DNA from: Flavobacterium pisciphilum
Lineage (GTDB): Bacteria > Bacteroidota > Bacteroidia > Flavobacteriales > Flavobacteriaceae
Direction of reading: 5' to 3'
Length of the DNA stretch: 64,000 nt
NCBI RefSeq assembly: GCF_020905345.1
Contig: NZ_JAJJMO010000001.1
Span: forward strand, 3,906,001 to 3,970,000
Shown: positions 35,408 through 41,672 of the stretch, piece by piece
How the letters are laid out: each line of letters starts with the position of its first letter
How positions within the stretch are numbered: the first letter of the stretch is position 1
Program-made: the position numbers and the translations under genes
Notes under the pieces: generated by a model
The model's input: the letters and a program-made list of their open reading frames with translations, nothing else
Told to the model about the DNA's origin: nothing
Database searches by the model: none

Positions 35408-35764
35408 ATGACTACAACAGGATTTGCCAGTGCAGCTGTCGGGGCAATAGTCACAACTCCAGTAGGTGGTGAGGGAGCTGCTCCAGGTTTAGCTGTTGCT
35501 GGAGCAGGCGAGATAGTTAGTTTAGTAGGTACTGTAATAGAAGGCGCGGCTAATCTAATATCTGGTGATTATAATAAAGCAGCAGAAGGAGGTGCTACCT
35601 ATGCCACAGGAGAATTGGTTGGTATCGCTATAGATAAAGTAATACCTAGTCCAAATCCAAGTGTGGCATCTGAAGTTACTGCACTCTTTCAAATTGGACA
35701 AAAAGTTACTAAAAACATTACAGCAGATAAGGCTAAAGAAGTAATAAAAAAGGTTAATAATTAA
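35408..35764 (+). CDS. Orphan toxin 6 tail (Gly/Ala-rich)
   Basis: The 118-residue ORF begins MTTTGFASAAVGAIVTTPVGG and consists of two Gly/Ala/Val-rich hydrophobic stretches and a short charged C-terminal helix (ADKAKEVIKKVNN). The same style of hydrophobic pre-toxin region is found in Rhs tails such as 23994. No core precedes it, only a REP palindrome and a few in-frame codons (KAGDN), so it is a displaced toxin end. Two tiny membrane protein genes follow. It probably cannot be exported alone. Confidence 0.45.
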   Translation: MTTTGFASAAVGAIVTTPVGGEGAAPGLAVAGAGEIVSLVGTVIEGAANLISGDYNKAAEGGATYATGELVGIAIDKVIPSPNPSVASEVTALFQIGQKVTKNITADKAKEVIKKVNN

Positions 35765-35772
35765 ATTATGTA

Positions 35773-35979
35773 ATGATGGATTATAAGAATTTACTTTACG
35801 GTATTTTGTTTGGGATATTGACTTTTGGATACTATAAAATCCATAAATGGTGGCTAGAAAGTCGAGATAAAAATCCTATTTTTTATAAGCGTGACACTAC
35901 TATTGGAACATTTAAAAACTGGGTTATTATAATTATGTTAGCAGTAACATCGCTTGTATTCTTTTTCAAATCACTTTAG
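35773..35979 (+). CDS. Small two-helix membrane protein, putative immunity 6a
   Basis: The 68-residue protein has two transmembrane helices (about 6-22 and 48-66) and a polar middle (WWLESRDKNP). It starts 8 nt after toxin 6. A homologue (67 residues, same layout with HxFWLKN and NKVQHWVIIL) lies at 40138 behind another toxin tail. The recurrence directly after toxin ends argues for a membrane immunity role. Confidence 0.55.
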   Translation: MMDYKNLLYGILFGILTFGYYKIHKWWLESRDKNPIFYKRDTTIGTFKNWVIIIMLAVTSLVFFFKSL

Positions 35980-36005
35980 TATCTAGATTTAATAAAATAA
36001 AAAAA

Positions 36006-36176
36006 ATGAATTTTCAAGAATTTAATAGCTATTTAGCACCTGTTGGGTTAATTTTAGCAGGTATAATTATAAAACTTTCTAATAACAATGAACTTTTCGG
36101 TTCTTTTAAAAAAAGATGGTATGTCTTTTTGATGTTAGGTTTTGTTTTGCTTATGATTAAAATTTTAAATCTATAG
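36006..36176 (+). CDS. Small membrane protein, putative immunity 6b
   Basis: The 56-residue ORF starts MNFQEFNSYLAPVG and has two hydrophobic stretches around a basic turn (FKKRWYVF). It follows 35773 by 26 nt. An almost identical but 3'-altered copy lies at 40347-40496, so this second gene of the pair belongs to a duplicated segment. It is too short for routine gene callers. Confidence 0.5.
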   Translation: MNFQEFNSYLAPVGLILAGIIIKLSNNNELFGSFKKRWYVFLMLGFVLLMIKILNL

Positions 36177-36305
36177 GTAGTACTATGCGATAGAATACGT
36201 TTGTAATTTGAGGGTAGTGGGTAGTGTTTTAGATTAGGCATTTTTATAAAATGGTAATGTATCTAATATGTTCGTTGGTGGTTAATAATTCTACCTAAAT
36301 ATTTA

Positions 36306-36426
36306 CAGATAACCCCGCTAGCGCAGATTTGCAATCTGTGCCTGTAAAAAGAGTCAATAAAGCACTTCAATAACGGAGTGGCTTTTGTCTTTATATGCTA
36401 ATTATATAAGATTTAAACAAAATTTC
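36306..36426 (+). repeat. REP-terminator-tail module, copy 2
   Basis: Contains the palindrome CAGATT-TGC-AATCTG (36324-36338), a hairpin with a one-base defect (AAAGCACT at 36359-36366 against AGTGGCTTT at 36377-36385) and the TTATATGCTAATTATATAAG tail. Matches 40508-40618 almost base for base and 22438-22527 in part. Confidence 0.75.
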
Positions 36427-36687
36427 AATTTTGCTTCCTGTATTCTGAAGGTGTCATATTTGTATATCGTTTGAAGTAACGGCAGAATAGTGAAATATCA
36501 GAAAAGTTAAGTAAATCGGTGATTTCTTGGATGCTAGTATCTGTGGTTTTGAGAATAGATTTAGCGTGAGTAATAACAGCTTCGGTTATCCATTCTGATA
36601 TAGATTTTCCCGTTTGTTTACGGATAGCAGTTGTTAAATATTTTGGAGTCAAATTCATTTTGTCTGCATAGAAGGAGATGTTTCCCC
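36425..36687 (-). pseudogene. 3' fragment of an AraC regulator gene
   Basis: The last about 87 codons, from NISFYADKMNL to YRKQN, are nearly identical to the C-terminal HTH of the AraC gene at 40619-41491. Upstream of 36685 the match stops abruptly and the sequence becomes a toxin tail read on the other strand. The fragment has lost its N-terminal domain and any start. It was copied together with the flanking REP module and small membrane gene. Confidence 0.8.
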
Positions 36688-36778
36688 AGATAGTCCACAT
36701 CAACATATATGGGAACCAAGTAAAACAGGTGGAACACCACAAAGATCAAAAATACCAACAAAAATACCATGGCAATAA
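36686..36778 (+). pseudogene. Orphan C-terminal end of toxin 7
   Basis: A 30-codon open frame starting right at the AraC fragment breakpoint encodes PDSPHQHIWEPSKTGG...IPWQ followed by TAA. The next gene starts 10 nt inside it (ATG at 36769), the overlap typical of toxin/immunity pairs here. It is the remaining end of a toxin whose body is gone. The toxin class is unknown. Confidence 0.55.
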
Positions 36779-37215
36779 AAAAGATTAGAATTACTGGAAA
36801 ATCAGATGAAAATATTCTGACAATAAAACTAAAAGACATATTAGAATGTATTGATCATCCATCAATTTATAAATGGAATTTACTGTGGATTGAAGCAATA
36901 GGAACATATGAAGAATCAATTTTGGAATTTGAAGCAAAGATTAATGACTCAAATAATGGTATTCAATTTGAATTTGATGAATTGATTAAATTGTCTAATT
37001 CAATGGATCAAATTATAGAACTGACTTTGATAGCAGATTTAGAAAGTGAAAAGTTAATAAGGTACGACACAGATGACAAGATGTACAAAAATTGTAAATA
37101 TGTAATGGAATTGATAGATTCTTCTTTTTGGGAATTCACAAGTTCGGATTCTAAAGTTCTAGAAATTATCAAACAAAAATTCGATGGCGTATCAGATGTT
37201 GAATATTTTGGGTAG
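36769..37215 (+). CDS. Probable immunity protein for toxin 7
   Basis: The 148-residue cytosolic protein is acidic (many Asp/Glu, pairs such as LESEK and DTDDK), mixed alpha/beta, without signal peptide or membrane segment. It overlaps the orphan toxin end at its start. No family was recognised. A cytosolic acidic immunity protein suggests that the lost toxin acted in the cytoplasm. A clear terminator follows at 37292. Confidence 0.55.
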   Translation: MAIKKIRITGKSDENILTIKLKDILECIDHPSIYKWNLLWIEAIGTYEESILEFEAKINDSNNGIQFEFDELIKLSNSMDQIIELTLIADLESEKLIRYDTDDKMYKNCKYVMELIDSSFWEFTSSDSKVLEIIKQKFDGVSDVEYFG

Positions 37216-37291
37216 TGTTTCAAAGTTAGTGATATGAGATTTAATATTTCTAACGTATTGAAATAGAATGAATATCAGCAAAAAATAATTT

Positions 37292-37317
37292 AAAGATGAG
37301 CAGTAATGCTCATCTTT
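37292..37317 (+). terminator. Hairpin terminator after immunity 7
   Basis: Perfect 11-bp arms AAAGATGAGCA (37292-37302) and TGCTCATCTTT (37307-37317) with a GTAA loop, followed by more T residues. Confidence 0.85.
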
Positions 37318-37387
37318 TTTGTTTTAATATTGTCTTAAATGAGCTAAAATGATTAAAAATCCGACAAGGTGTTCCAGAGTTAGTGAT

Positions 37388-37483
37388 GTTATAAATTGTC
37401 CGAAATGTAAAGAACAAAAGGTTATTAAAAATGGGAGAACAAAAAACAATAAATAGCAGTACTATTGTAAAATGTGCTGTCCC
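37388..37483 (+). pseudogene. IS1-like transposase zinc-ribbon remnant
   Basis: The frame reads VINCPKCKEQKVIKNGRTKN, then an in-frame TAG at 37454-37456, then QYYCKMC. Two CxxC pairs about 30 residues apart with the VIKNGxTKxxxQxYYC pattern are the N-terminal zinc ribbon of IS1-type (InsA) and related transposases. Only about 30 codons remain and no inverted repeats were found. Confidence 0.5.
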
Positions 37484-37486
37484 TGC

Positions 37487-37640
37487 TAGCGCGAGCATCT
37501 TGCTCGTGAGCTCATGTATGTCTCTTCTTTAAAAAAAAAGTTTACATATTTCAAATACAATAGTTTACATTTTTTTTCCGACTGCAGAGAGATACGTAAA
37601 TAATACCCTTGCTGGCGCGAGCGTCCCGCTCGTGAAGACA
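37487..37640. repeat. Duplicated REP junction with small Rhs remnant
   Basis: The palindrome CGAGC-ATCTT-GCTCG (37492-37506) and the following about 60 nt match 33661-33740. They lead into an about 45-nt Rhs remnant reading FFPTAERYVNNT, cut by a second palindrome CGAGC-GTCCC-GCTCG (37618-37632). The REP element thus sits inside what was Rhs coding sequence. Confidence 0.65.
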
Positions 37641-37750
37641 AAGAGCATCGACAAAGAATAGAAAAGAAAACTCCCAATTGCTCGGATATATAGACAGTGA
37701 TTGCGCGTAAATTCTTTCCGTACCCACAAAGAGAATCGATTAAAATAAAC

Positions 37751-37994
37751 CAAGACGAGATGGAGCTTAACATGACAGCGATGGAATTTCGCCAATATGA
37801 TAACGCTTTAGGTAGGTTTTAATTCTGTTGATGTTTTAAGTGAAAAATTCCCAACCGTATCTGCTTATTCTTTTGCTGTTAACACTCCAATATTATTAAA
37901 TAACACAAGTGGCAAGGATTGCTCAATTTCAGCTAAAACTGATGAAAATACTTATTACATTAAATACTATTGGAGTTATTTTGCTTATTTTTGA
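37751..37994 (+). pseudogene. Rhs core end remnant (module 8)
   Basis: The frame at 37751 reads QDEMELNMTAMEFRQYDNALGRF. After a one-base shift it continues NSVDVLSEKFPTVSAYSFAVNTP to a TGA at 37992-37994. This is a divergent version of the core end (LQDELGLNxYDYGxRxYDPALGRxxxIDPLAE). It has no toxin or immunity gene after it, and a Crp-like gene follows at 38114. Confidence 0.65.
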
Positions 37995-38113
37995 AGGGGA
38001 AATATATTTATAAAAACCAAATTCGAATACTTTGTAATACGTGTAATTTGTGCCTAATAGTTTGTTTTTATTAATAGTGCGATATTTTAGGCGAGATAAA
38101 TACTATAAGATTT

Positions 38114-38683
38114 ATGTATTCAACTCTTGAAAAATTCATAAAAAGTAAAATAGCAGTAGATGACAAAACATTAAAAAAGATTTGTTCATGCTTTGAGTTA
38201 ATAAAGACAAACAGAAACGAAATTCTTTTGAATTATGACCAAGTATCTAAGCATTATTATTTTGTAAATAAAGGCTGTGTTCGTTTGTTTACCATTTCTA
38301 AAGGAGGAAATGAAAGTTCAAGATTTTTTGCTTTTGAAGGTAGTTTTGTTACAGCTTTACCAAGTTTTATTGATCAGCAACCTGCTGAAGAGTATTTACA
38401 AACGATTCAGAAATCAGAATTGCTTTGTATTTCAAGAATTGATTTTTATAACTTGGTCAATGAGATACCACAATTTACAAAGATATATACAGAAATTTTG
38501 GAACTTGGGTTTATAATGGCTCAAAAAAGAATTTACGGATTTCAAGGTTTTGATGCTTTAGATAAAGTAAAATGGGTTATTAAGTATCAACCAGAATTAT
38601 TGGTTAATGTATCCAATAAAATGTTAGCTTCTTATTTAGGAATGTCACCTTCTACTTTGAGCAGAATAAAATTGAAATTATAA
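38114..38683 (+). CDS. Crp/Fnr family transcriptional regulator
   Basis: The 189-residue protein has a cyclic-nucleotide-binding-like beta-barrel (about 15-125) and a C-terminal winged helix with the recognition segment SNKMLASYLGMSPSTLSRIKLKL. Length and layout match the short Crp/Fnr-type regulators of Bacteroidota. No Cys cluster is visible, so it is not an iron-sulfur Fnr. It lies 64 nt before the HbpS-like gene and is likely to regulate it or share its promoter. Confidence 0.85.
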   Translation: MYSTLEKFIKSKIAVDDKTLKKICSCFELIKTNRNEILLNYDQVSKHYYFVNKGCVRLFTISKGGNESSRFFAFEGSFVTALPSFIDQQPAEEYLQTIQKSELLCISRIDFYNLVNEIPQFTKIYTEILELGFIMAQKRIYGFQGFDALDKVKWVIKYQPELLVNVSNKMLASYLGMSPSTLSRIKLKL

Positions 38684-38747
38684 AACGTTGACATAGGGCA
38701 ACGTTTTTAAAGAGTATAGCGATTAGATTTGCCGTAACAAATTTTAT

Positions 38748-39272
38748 ATGAAAACGATATTTTTATTTCTCATACTAATTTCAACTATATGCTTTGGTCA
38801 AAACAAAGGTGAAGCAAAAAAAACACAATCATCAGTAAATAATTATATTAAGACTGTTGATAATTTAACTTTGGAAGCTGCATTTGAGTTAGCAAAGCAT
38901 GTTACTGAATCTGCGACTTCATTAAATAAAAAAGTTTCTATAGCAATACTTGATGCTTCAGGAGCAATTATTTTACTTACTCGTGCTAATGGGGTTGGAC
39001 CACATAATACAGAAGCTGCAAGAAGAAAGGCTTATACAGCTTTATCTACAAAAAATGCGACACTTTCATTGTTAAGAAACGCAGAAAGTAATCCGGATAC
39101 AAAAAATTTAAATACGCTACCAGAATTGTTACTTTTAAGTGGAGGTGTTCCAATTTGGTATCAAGGTAACATAATCGGCAGTGTTGGAGTGGCAGGAGGA
39201 GGAAGTCCAGAAAATGATGATTTGATAGCTAGGGCAGCTGAAATTGCAGAAATTGGAATAACAACAAAATAA
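38748..39272 (+). CDS. Secreted GlcG/HbpS family protein
   Basis: The 174-residue protein has a Sec signal peptide (to STICFGQ). The DUF336/GlcG-HbpS domain shows VSIAILDASGAIILLTRANG, then RRKAYTAL and IIGSVGVAGGGSPENDDLIARAA, all in the family order. HbpS proteins bind haem or cobalamin-like ligands, while others are of unknown function. It is followed 23 nt later by a secreted hydroxyisourate hydrolase, so the two are probably co-transcribed. Confidence 0.8.
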   Translation: MKTIFLFLILISTICFGQNKGEAKKTQSSVNNYIKTVDNLTLEAAFELAKHVTESATSLNKKVSIAILDASGAIILLTRANGVGPHNTEAARRKAYTALSTKNATLSLLRNAESNPDTKNLNTLPELLLLSGGVPIWYQGNIIGSVGVAGGGSPENDDLIARAAEIAEIGITTK

Positions 39273-39295
39273 TTATAACTTTAAAAATATAAAAA

Positions 39296-39703
39296 ATGAA
39301 AAAAATAATAGTAGCTCTGATCTTCATGATGTTTTCAACATTAATGTTTGCACAAGAAAACAGTTTTCAACTTTCAACTCATATTTTAGACGTATCAAAA
39401 GGAATGCCTGTAAATGATGTTTCTATTAAGTTAGAGCAATACAATGAAAAAACTAAAACATGGTTTTTTATAGAAGAGAAGAAAACGGATTTGAACGGAA
39501 GAATAACCGATTTTTTAAACTCAAAAAAATCTAACATTGGAATTTATAAACTGACTTTTTTTACAAGTGATTATTTTAAAAAGAGCAACGTAGAGAGTTT
39601 TTATCCATTTATAGAAGTCGTATTTCAAATTAATGACCAAAAGCATTATCACGTTCCGATAACACTTTCTGCATTCGGATATTCGACCTATAGAGGAAAT
39701 TAA
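39296..39703 (+). CDS. Secreted 5-hydroxyisourate hydrolase (transthyretin-like)
   Basis: The 135-residue protein has a signal peptide (to LMFAQE) and the HIUase signatures LSTHILDVSKGMP near the start and HYHVPITLSAFGYSTYRGN at the end. The catalytic His, Arg and His residues of the family appear to be present. The last residue of the YRGS motif is Asn instead of Ser, a conservative change. The enzyme hydrolyses the product of urate oxidation, and the signal peptide places it in the periplasm. A hairpin terminator follows 19 nt after the stop. Confidence 0.85.
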   Translation: MKKIIVALIFMMFSTLMFAQENSFQLSTHILDVSKGMPVNDVSIKLEQYNEKTKTWFFIEEKKTDLNGRITDFLNSKKSNIGIYKLTFFTSDYFKKSNVESFYPFIEVVFQINDQKHYHVPITLSAFGYSTYRGN

Positions 39704-39722
39704 ACTAATAAATTGTTTAACT

Positions 39723-39756
39723 AAAAAAAGCTTCAGAGTTATCTGGAGCTTTTTTT
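39723..39756 (+). terminator. AAGCTTCAGA hairpin terminator
   Basis: Arms AAAAAAAGCTTCAGA (39723-39737) and TCTGGAGCTTTTTTT (39742-39756), one G-T type mismatch, T-run. Member of the dispersed AAGCTTC hairpin family. Confidence 0.8.
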
Positions 39757-40059
39757 GGTTGTTGAAATACCATCTTAACAAAACCAATAGCGATTGGTAA
39801 TCTGTACCCATAAAGAGAACTAACAAAGCCGCTTCTATAATGAAGTGGCTTTTGTTTTTTATAGAATTGTATACAGATTTTTAGATAGAAGATAGACTAT
39901 AGTCATGACAACGCTGTAAAAGATAAGATTGTAATTTTGACAGAAGATTATTATTTTAGTTCGGTAATAAATTATTCAGATTAGATAATGATTTGGAGGT
40001 AATCTTATAGATTTGTTGGAGGATAATCTTTGCAAGCAAAGATTGCAAATCTGCGCTAT
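39757..40059. other. Repeat-bearing spacer before toxin 9 tail
   Basis: About 300 nt holding a degenerate REP (aatagcgattggtaatctgtaccc), the hairpin CAAAGCCGCTTC...GAAGTGGCTTTTG (39824-39854), AT-rich sequence without ORF, and an inverted type A palindrome AGATT-GCA-AATCT at 40040-40052 directly next to the toxin end. Confidence 0.55.
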
Positions 40060-40122
40060 TGGGATTCTAAAGATATTTTAAAAAATACTTCAGGTGACGC
40101 TGTTAAAAAAATTACGCAATAA
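40060..40122 (+). pseudogene. Orphan C-terminal end of toxin 9
   Basis: Twenty codons, WDSKDILKNTSGDAVKKITQ, end at TAA 40120-40122 and are cut at the 5' side by an inverted REP palindrome. The ending resembles that of toxin 6 (AKEVIKKVNN), and the next gene is homologous to the one after toxin 6. It is the last trace of a related toxin. Confidence 0.45.
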
Positions 40123-40137
40123 TTAAATAGAATTTTC

Positions 40138-40341
40138 ATGAAATATAATATGTTTATCAGTATAATTTTAGCTATTATATCGTTTATTGTTTATAAATTT
40201 CATGTTTTTTGGCTCAAAAATATTAAAAAAGAGCTTCCTTCAGAAGAAGGTACGCGCCTTAATAAAGTGCAACATTGGGTCATTATTTTAGGAACCGCTA
40301 TTTTTTCTATAATATATTTTTTAAAATCAATTATAAATTAA
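40138..40341 (+). CDS. Small two-helix membrane protein, putative immunity 9a
   Basis: The 67-residue protein has two transmembrane helices (about 4-22 and 47-64) and a polar loop. It is homologous in layout and motifs (Y/FKxHxFW, WVII) to the protein at 35773. It follows the toxin 9 tail by 15 nt. The divergence between the two copies is far greater than in the flanking duplicated segment, so each belongs to its own toxin variant. Confidence 0.5.
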   Translation: MKYNMFISIILAIISFIVYKFHVFWLKNIKKELPSEEGTRLNKVQHWVIILGTAIFSIIYFLKSIIN

Positions 40342-40346
40342 GTAAA

Positions 40347-40496
40347 ATGAATTTTCAAGAATTTAATAGCTATTTAGCACCTGTTGGGTTAATTTTAGCA
40401 GGCATAATTATAAAACTTTCTAATAACAATGAACTTTTCGGTTCTTTTAAAAAAAGATGGTATGTCTTTTTGATGTTAGGTTTTGCTTATGATTAA
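40347..40496 (+). CDS. Truncated copy of small membrane protein 6b
   Basis: The first 46 codons match the 36006 gene nearly exactly. A 5-nt loss (gttttgttttgc against gttttgc) shifts the frame so the product ends GFAYD after 49 residues instead of continuing LLMIKILNL. A longer frame starting at 40275 exists but overlaps the upstream gene, and the Met at 40347 matches the other copy. Probably non-functional or altered. Confidence 0.45.
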   Translation: MNFQEFNSYLAPVGLILAGIIIKLSNNNELFGSFKKRWYVFLMLGFAYD

Positions 40497-40507
40497 AATT
40501 TTAAAAC

Positions 40508-40618
40508 CCAATAGCGCAGATTTGCAATCTGTGCCTGCAAAAAGAGTCAATAAAGCCACTTCAATAACGGAGTGGCTTTTGTCTTTATATGCTAATTATA
40601 TAAGATTTAAAGAAAATT
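40508..40618 (+). repeat. REP-terminator-tail module, copy 3
   Basis: Palindrome CAGATT-TGC-AATCTG (40517-40531), hairpin AAAGCCACT (40552-40560) with AGTGGCTTT (40571-40579), then the TTATATGCTAATTATATAAG tail. It separates the small membrane genes from the convergent AraC gene and can terminate both transcripts. Confidence 0.8.
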
Positions 40619-41491
40619 TCAATTTTGCTTCCTGTATTCTGAAGGTGTCATATTTGTATATCGTTTGAAGTAACGGCAGAATAGTGAAATATCAGAAAAG
40701 TTAAGTAAATCGGTGATTTCTTGGATGCTAGTATCTGTGGTTTTGAGAATAGATTTAGCGTGAGCAATAACAGCTTCGGTTATCCATTCTGATATAGATT
40801 TTCCCGTTTGTTTACGGATAGCAGTTGTTAAATATTTTGGAGTCAAATTCATTTTGTCTGCATAGAAGGAGATGTTTCGCTCTTCTTTGTAATGTTTCAT
40901 TAGGCATTGAAAAAACGCATTGGTCAATTGATCTTGCCTACTTATCTTTTTGTTGATATAATCTCTTTCTGTATATAAAGTCTGAACATCAGTAACTAAA
41001 GCACAAAGCAGATAGGAGAGAACATCTTTTTTCCCTTTTTCTTGTTTTCTATAGTAATGTATGGCAATAGAGGTATGATGTGCTTGGAAGAGCTCAAAGT
41101 ATTCGTCATCTAATAGCTGACAGGGATTATTACTTATTTTCTCTAAAAGATCGAAATCGTTGACAAAAGCAGTCTTCATAATAAGATCATAAGAGAAAAA
41201 GATAGTATTGATATGTAAATCGTCAGAGATGTCTATAGGATCCATCATCGAATCAGGTAAAACAACCATTAAGATACCAGGCTTTAATTCTTTTTCCTGA
41301 AAGTTAATTTTTAGCTTAGCATATCCTTTAATACATATTGCACAAATTATTCCATCTACAAGGTGAGGATGATCTGTAAGCCCTATTCGCACCGCATCGG
41401 CAGATCTGTTTACAGCAATTCCCTTTATTTCTTGCAAACCAACTTCTTTGGCTACAGCCGAAACATCATATGTTCTTACTTTTTCTTTCAT
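40619..41491 (-). CDS. AraC family transcriptional regulator
   Basis: The 290-residue protein has an N-terminal cupin-like sensor domain (about 15-180) and a C-terminal double helix-turn-helix (about 195-290) with ISFYADKMNLTPKYLTTAIRK and the second-helix motif ISLFCRYFKRYTNMTPSEYR. It is divergent from the M24 family gene at 41673 with 181 nt between starts and is the likely regulator of that gene. Its last 87 codons are duplicated as a fragment at 36425-36687. Confidence 0.88.
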   Translation of the reverse strand: MKEKVRTYDVSAVAKEVGLQEIKGIAVNRSADAVRIGLTDHPHLVDGIICAICIKGYAKLKINFQEKELKPGILMVVLPDSMMDPIDISDDLHINTIFFSYDLIMKTAFVNDFDLLEKISNNPCQLLDDEYFELFQAHHTSIAIHYYRKQEKGKKDVLSYLLCALVTDVQTLYTERDYINKKISRQDQLTNAFFQCLMKHYKEERNISFYADKMNLTPKYLTTAIRKQTGKSISEWITEAVIAHAKSILKTTDTSIQEITDLLNFSDISLFCRYFKRYTNMTPSEYRKQN

Positions 41492-41672
41492 AAGAGTGTA
41501 TTTGTATGTAGAAATCCTAAATATAAGCCATTAATACAATAATAAAGAACTTATTGCACAATTTAAGTGCGTTTTTGTCAAGAATATCCGTCTTAGTAAG
41601 TCTTTCCTTTGTAAAAGTTAAACGCAATAGTTGAACTAAAAGATTTAATACTAAATTATAAAGAGTACAGTT

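Noticed and set aside
36688..36742. N-terminal extension of the AraC fragment (MWCSTCFTWFPYM...)
   Set aside because: This part is the antisense of the toxin 7 end and is joined to the AraC fragment by chance at the breakpoint.
37310..37795. Minus-strand ORFs of 62-95 aa in the REP-rich region
   Set aside because: They read through palindromes, the IS remnant and Rhs remnants on the wrong strand and resemble no protein.
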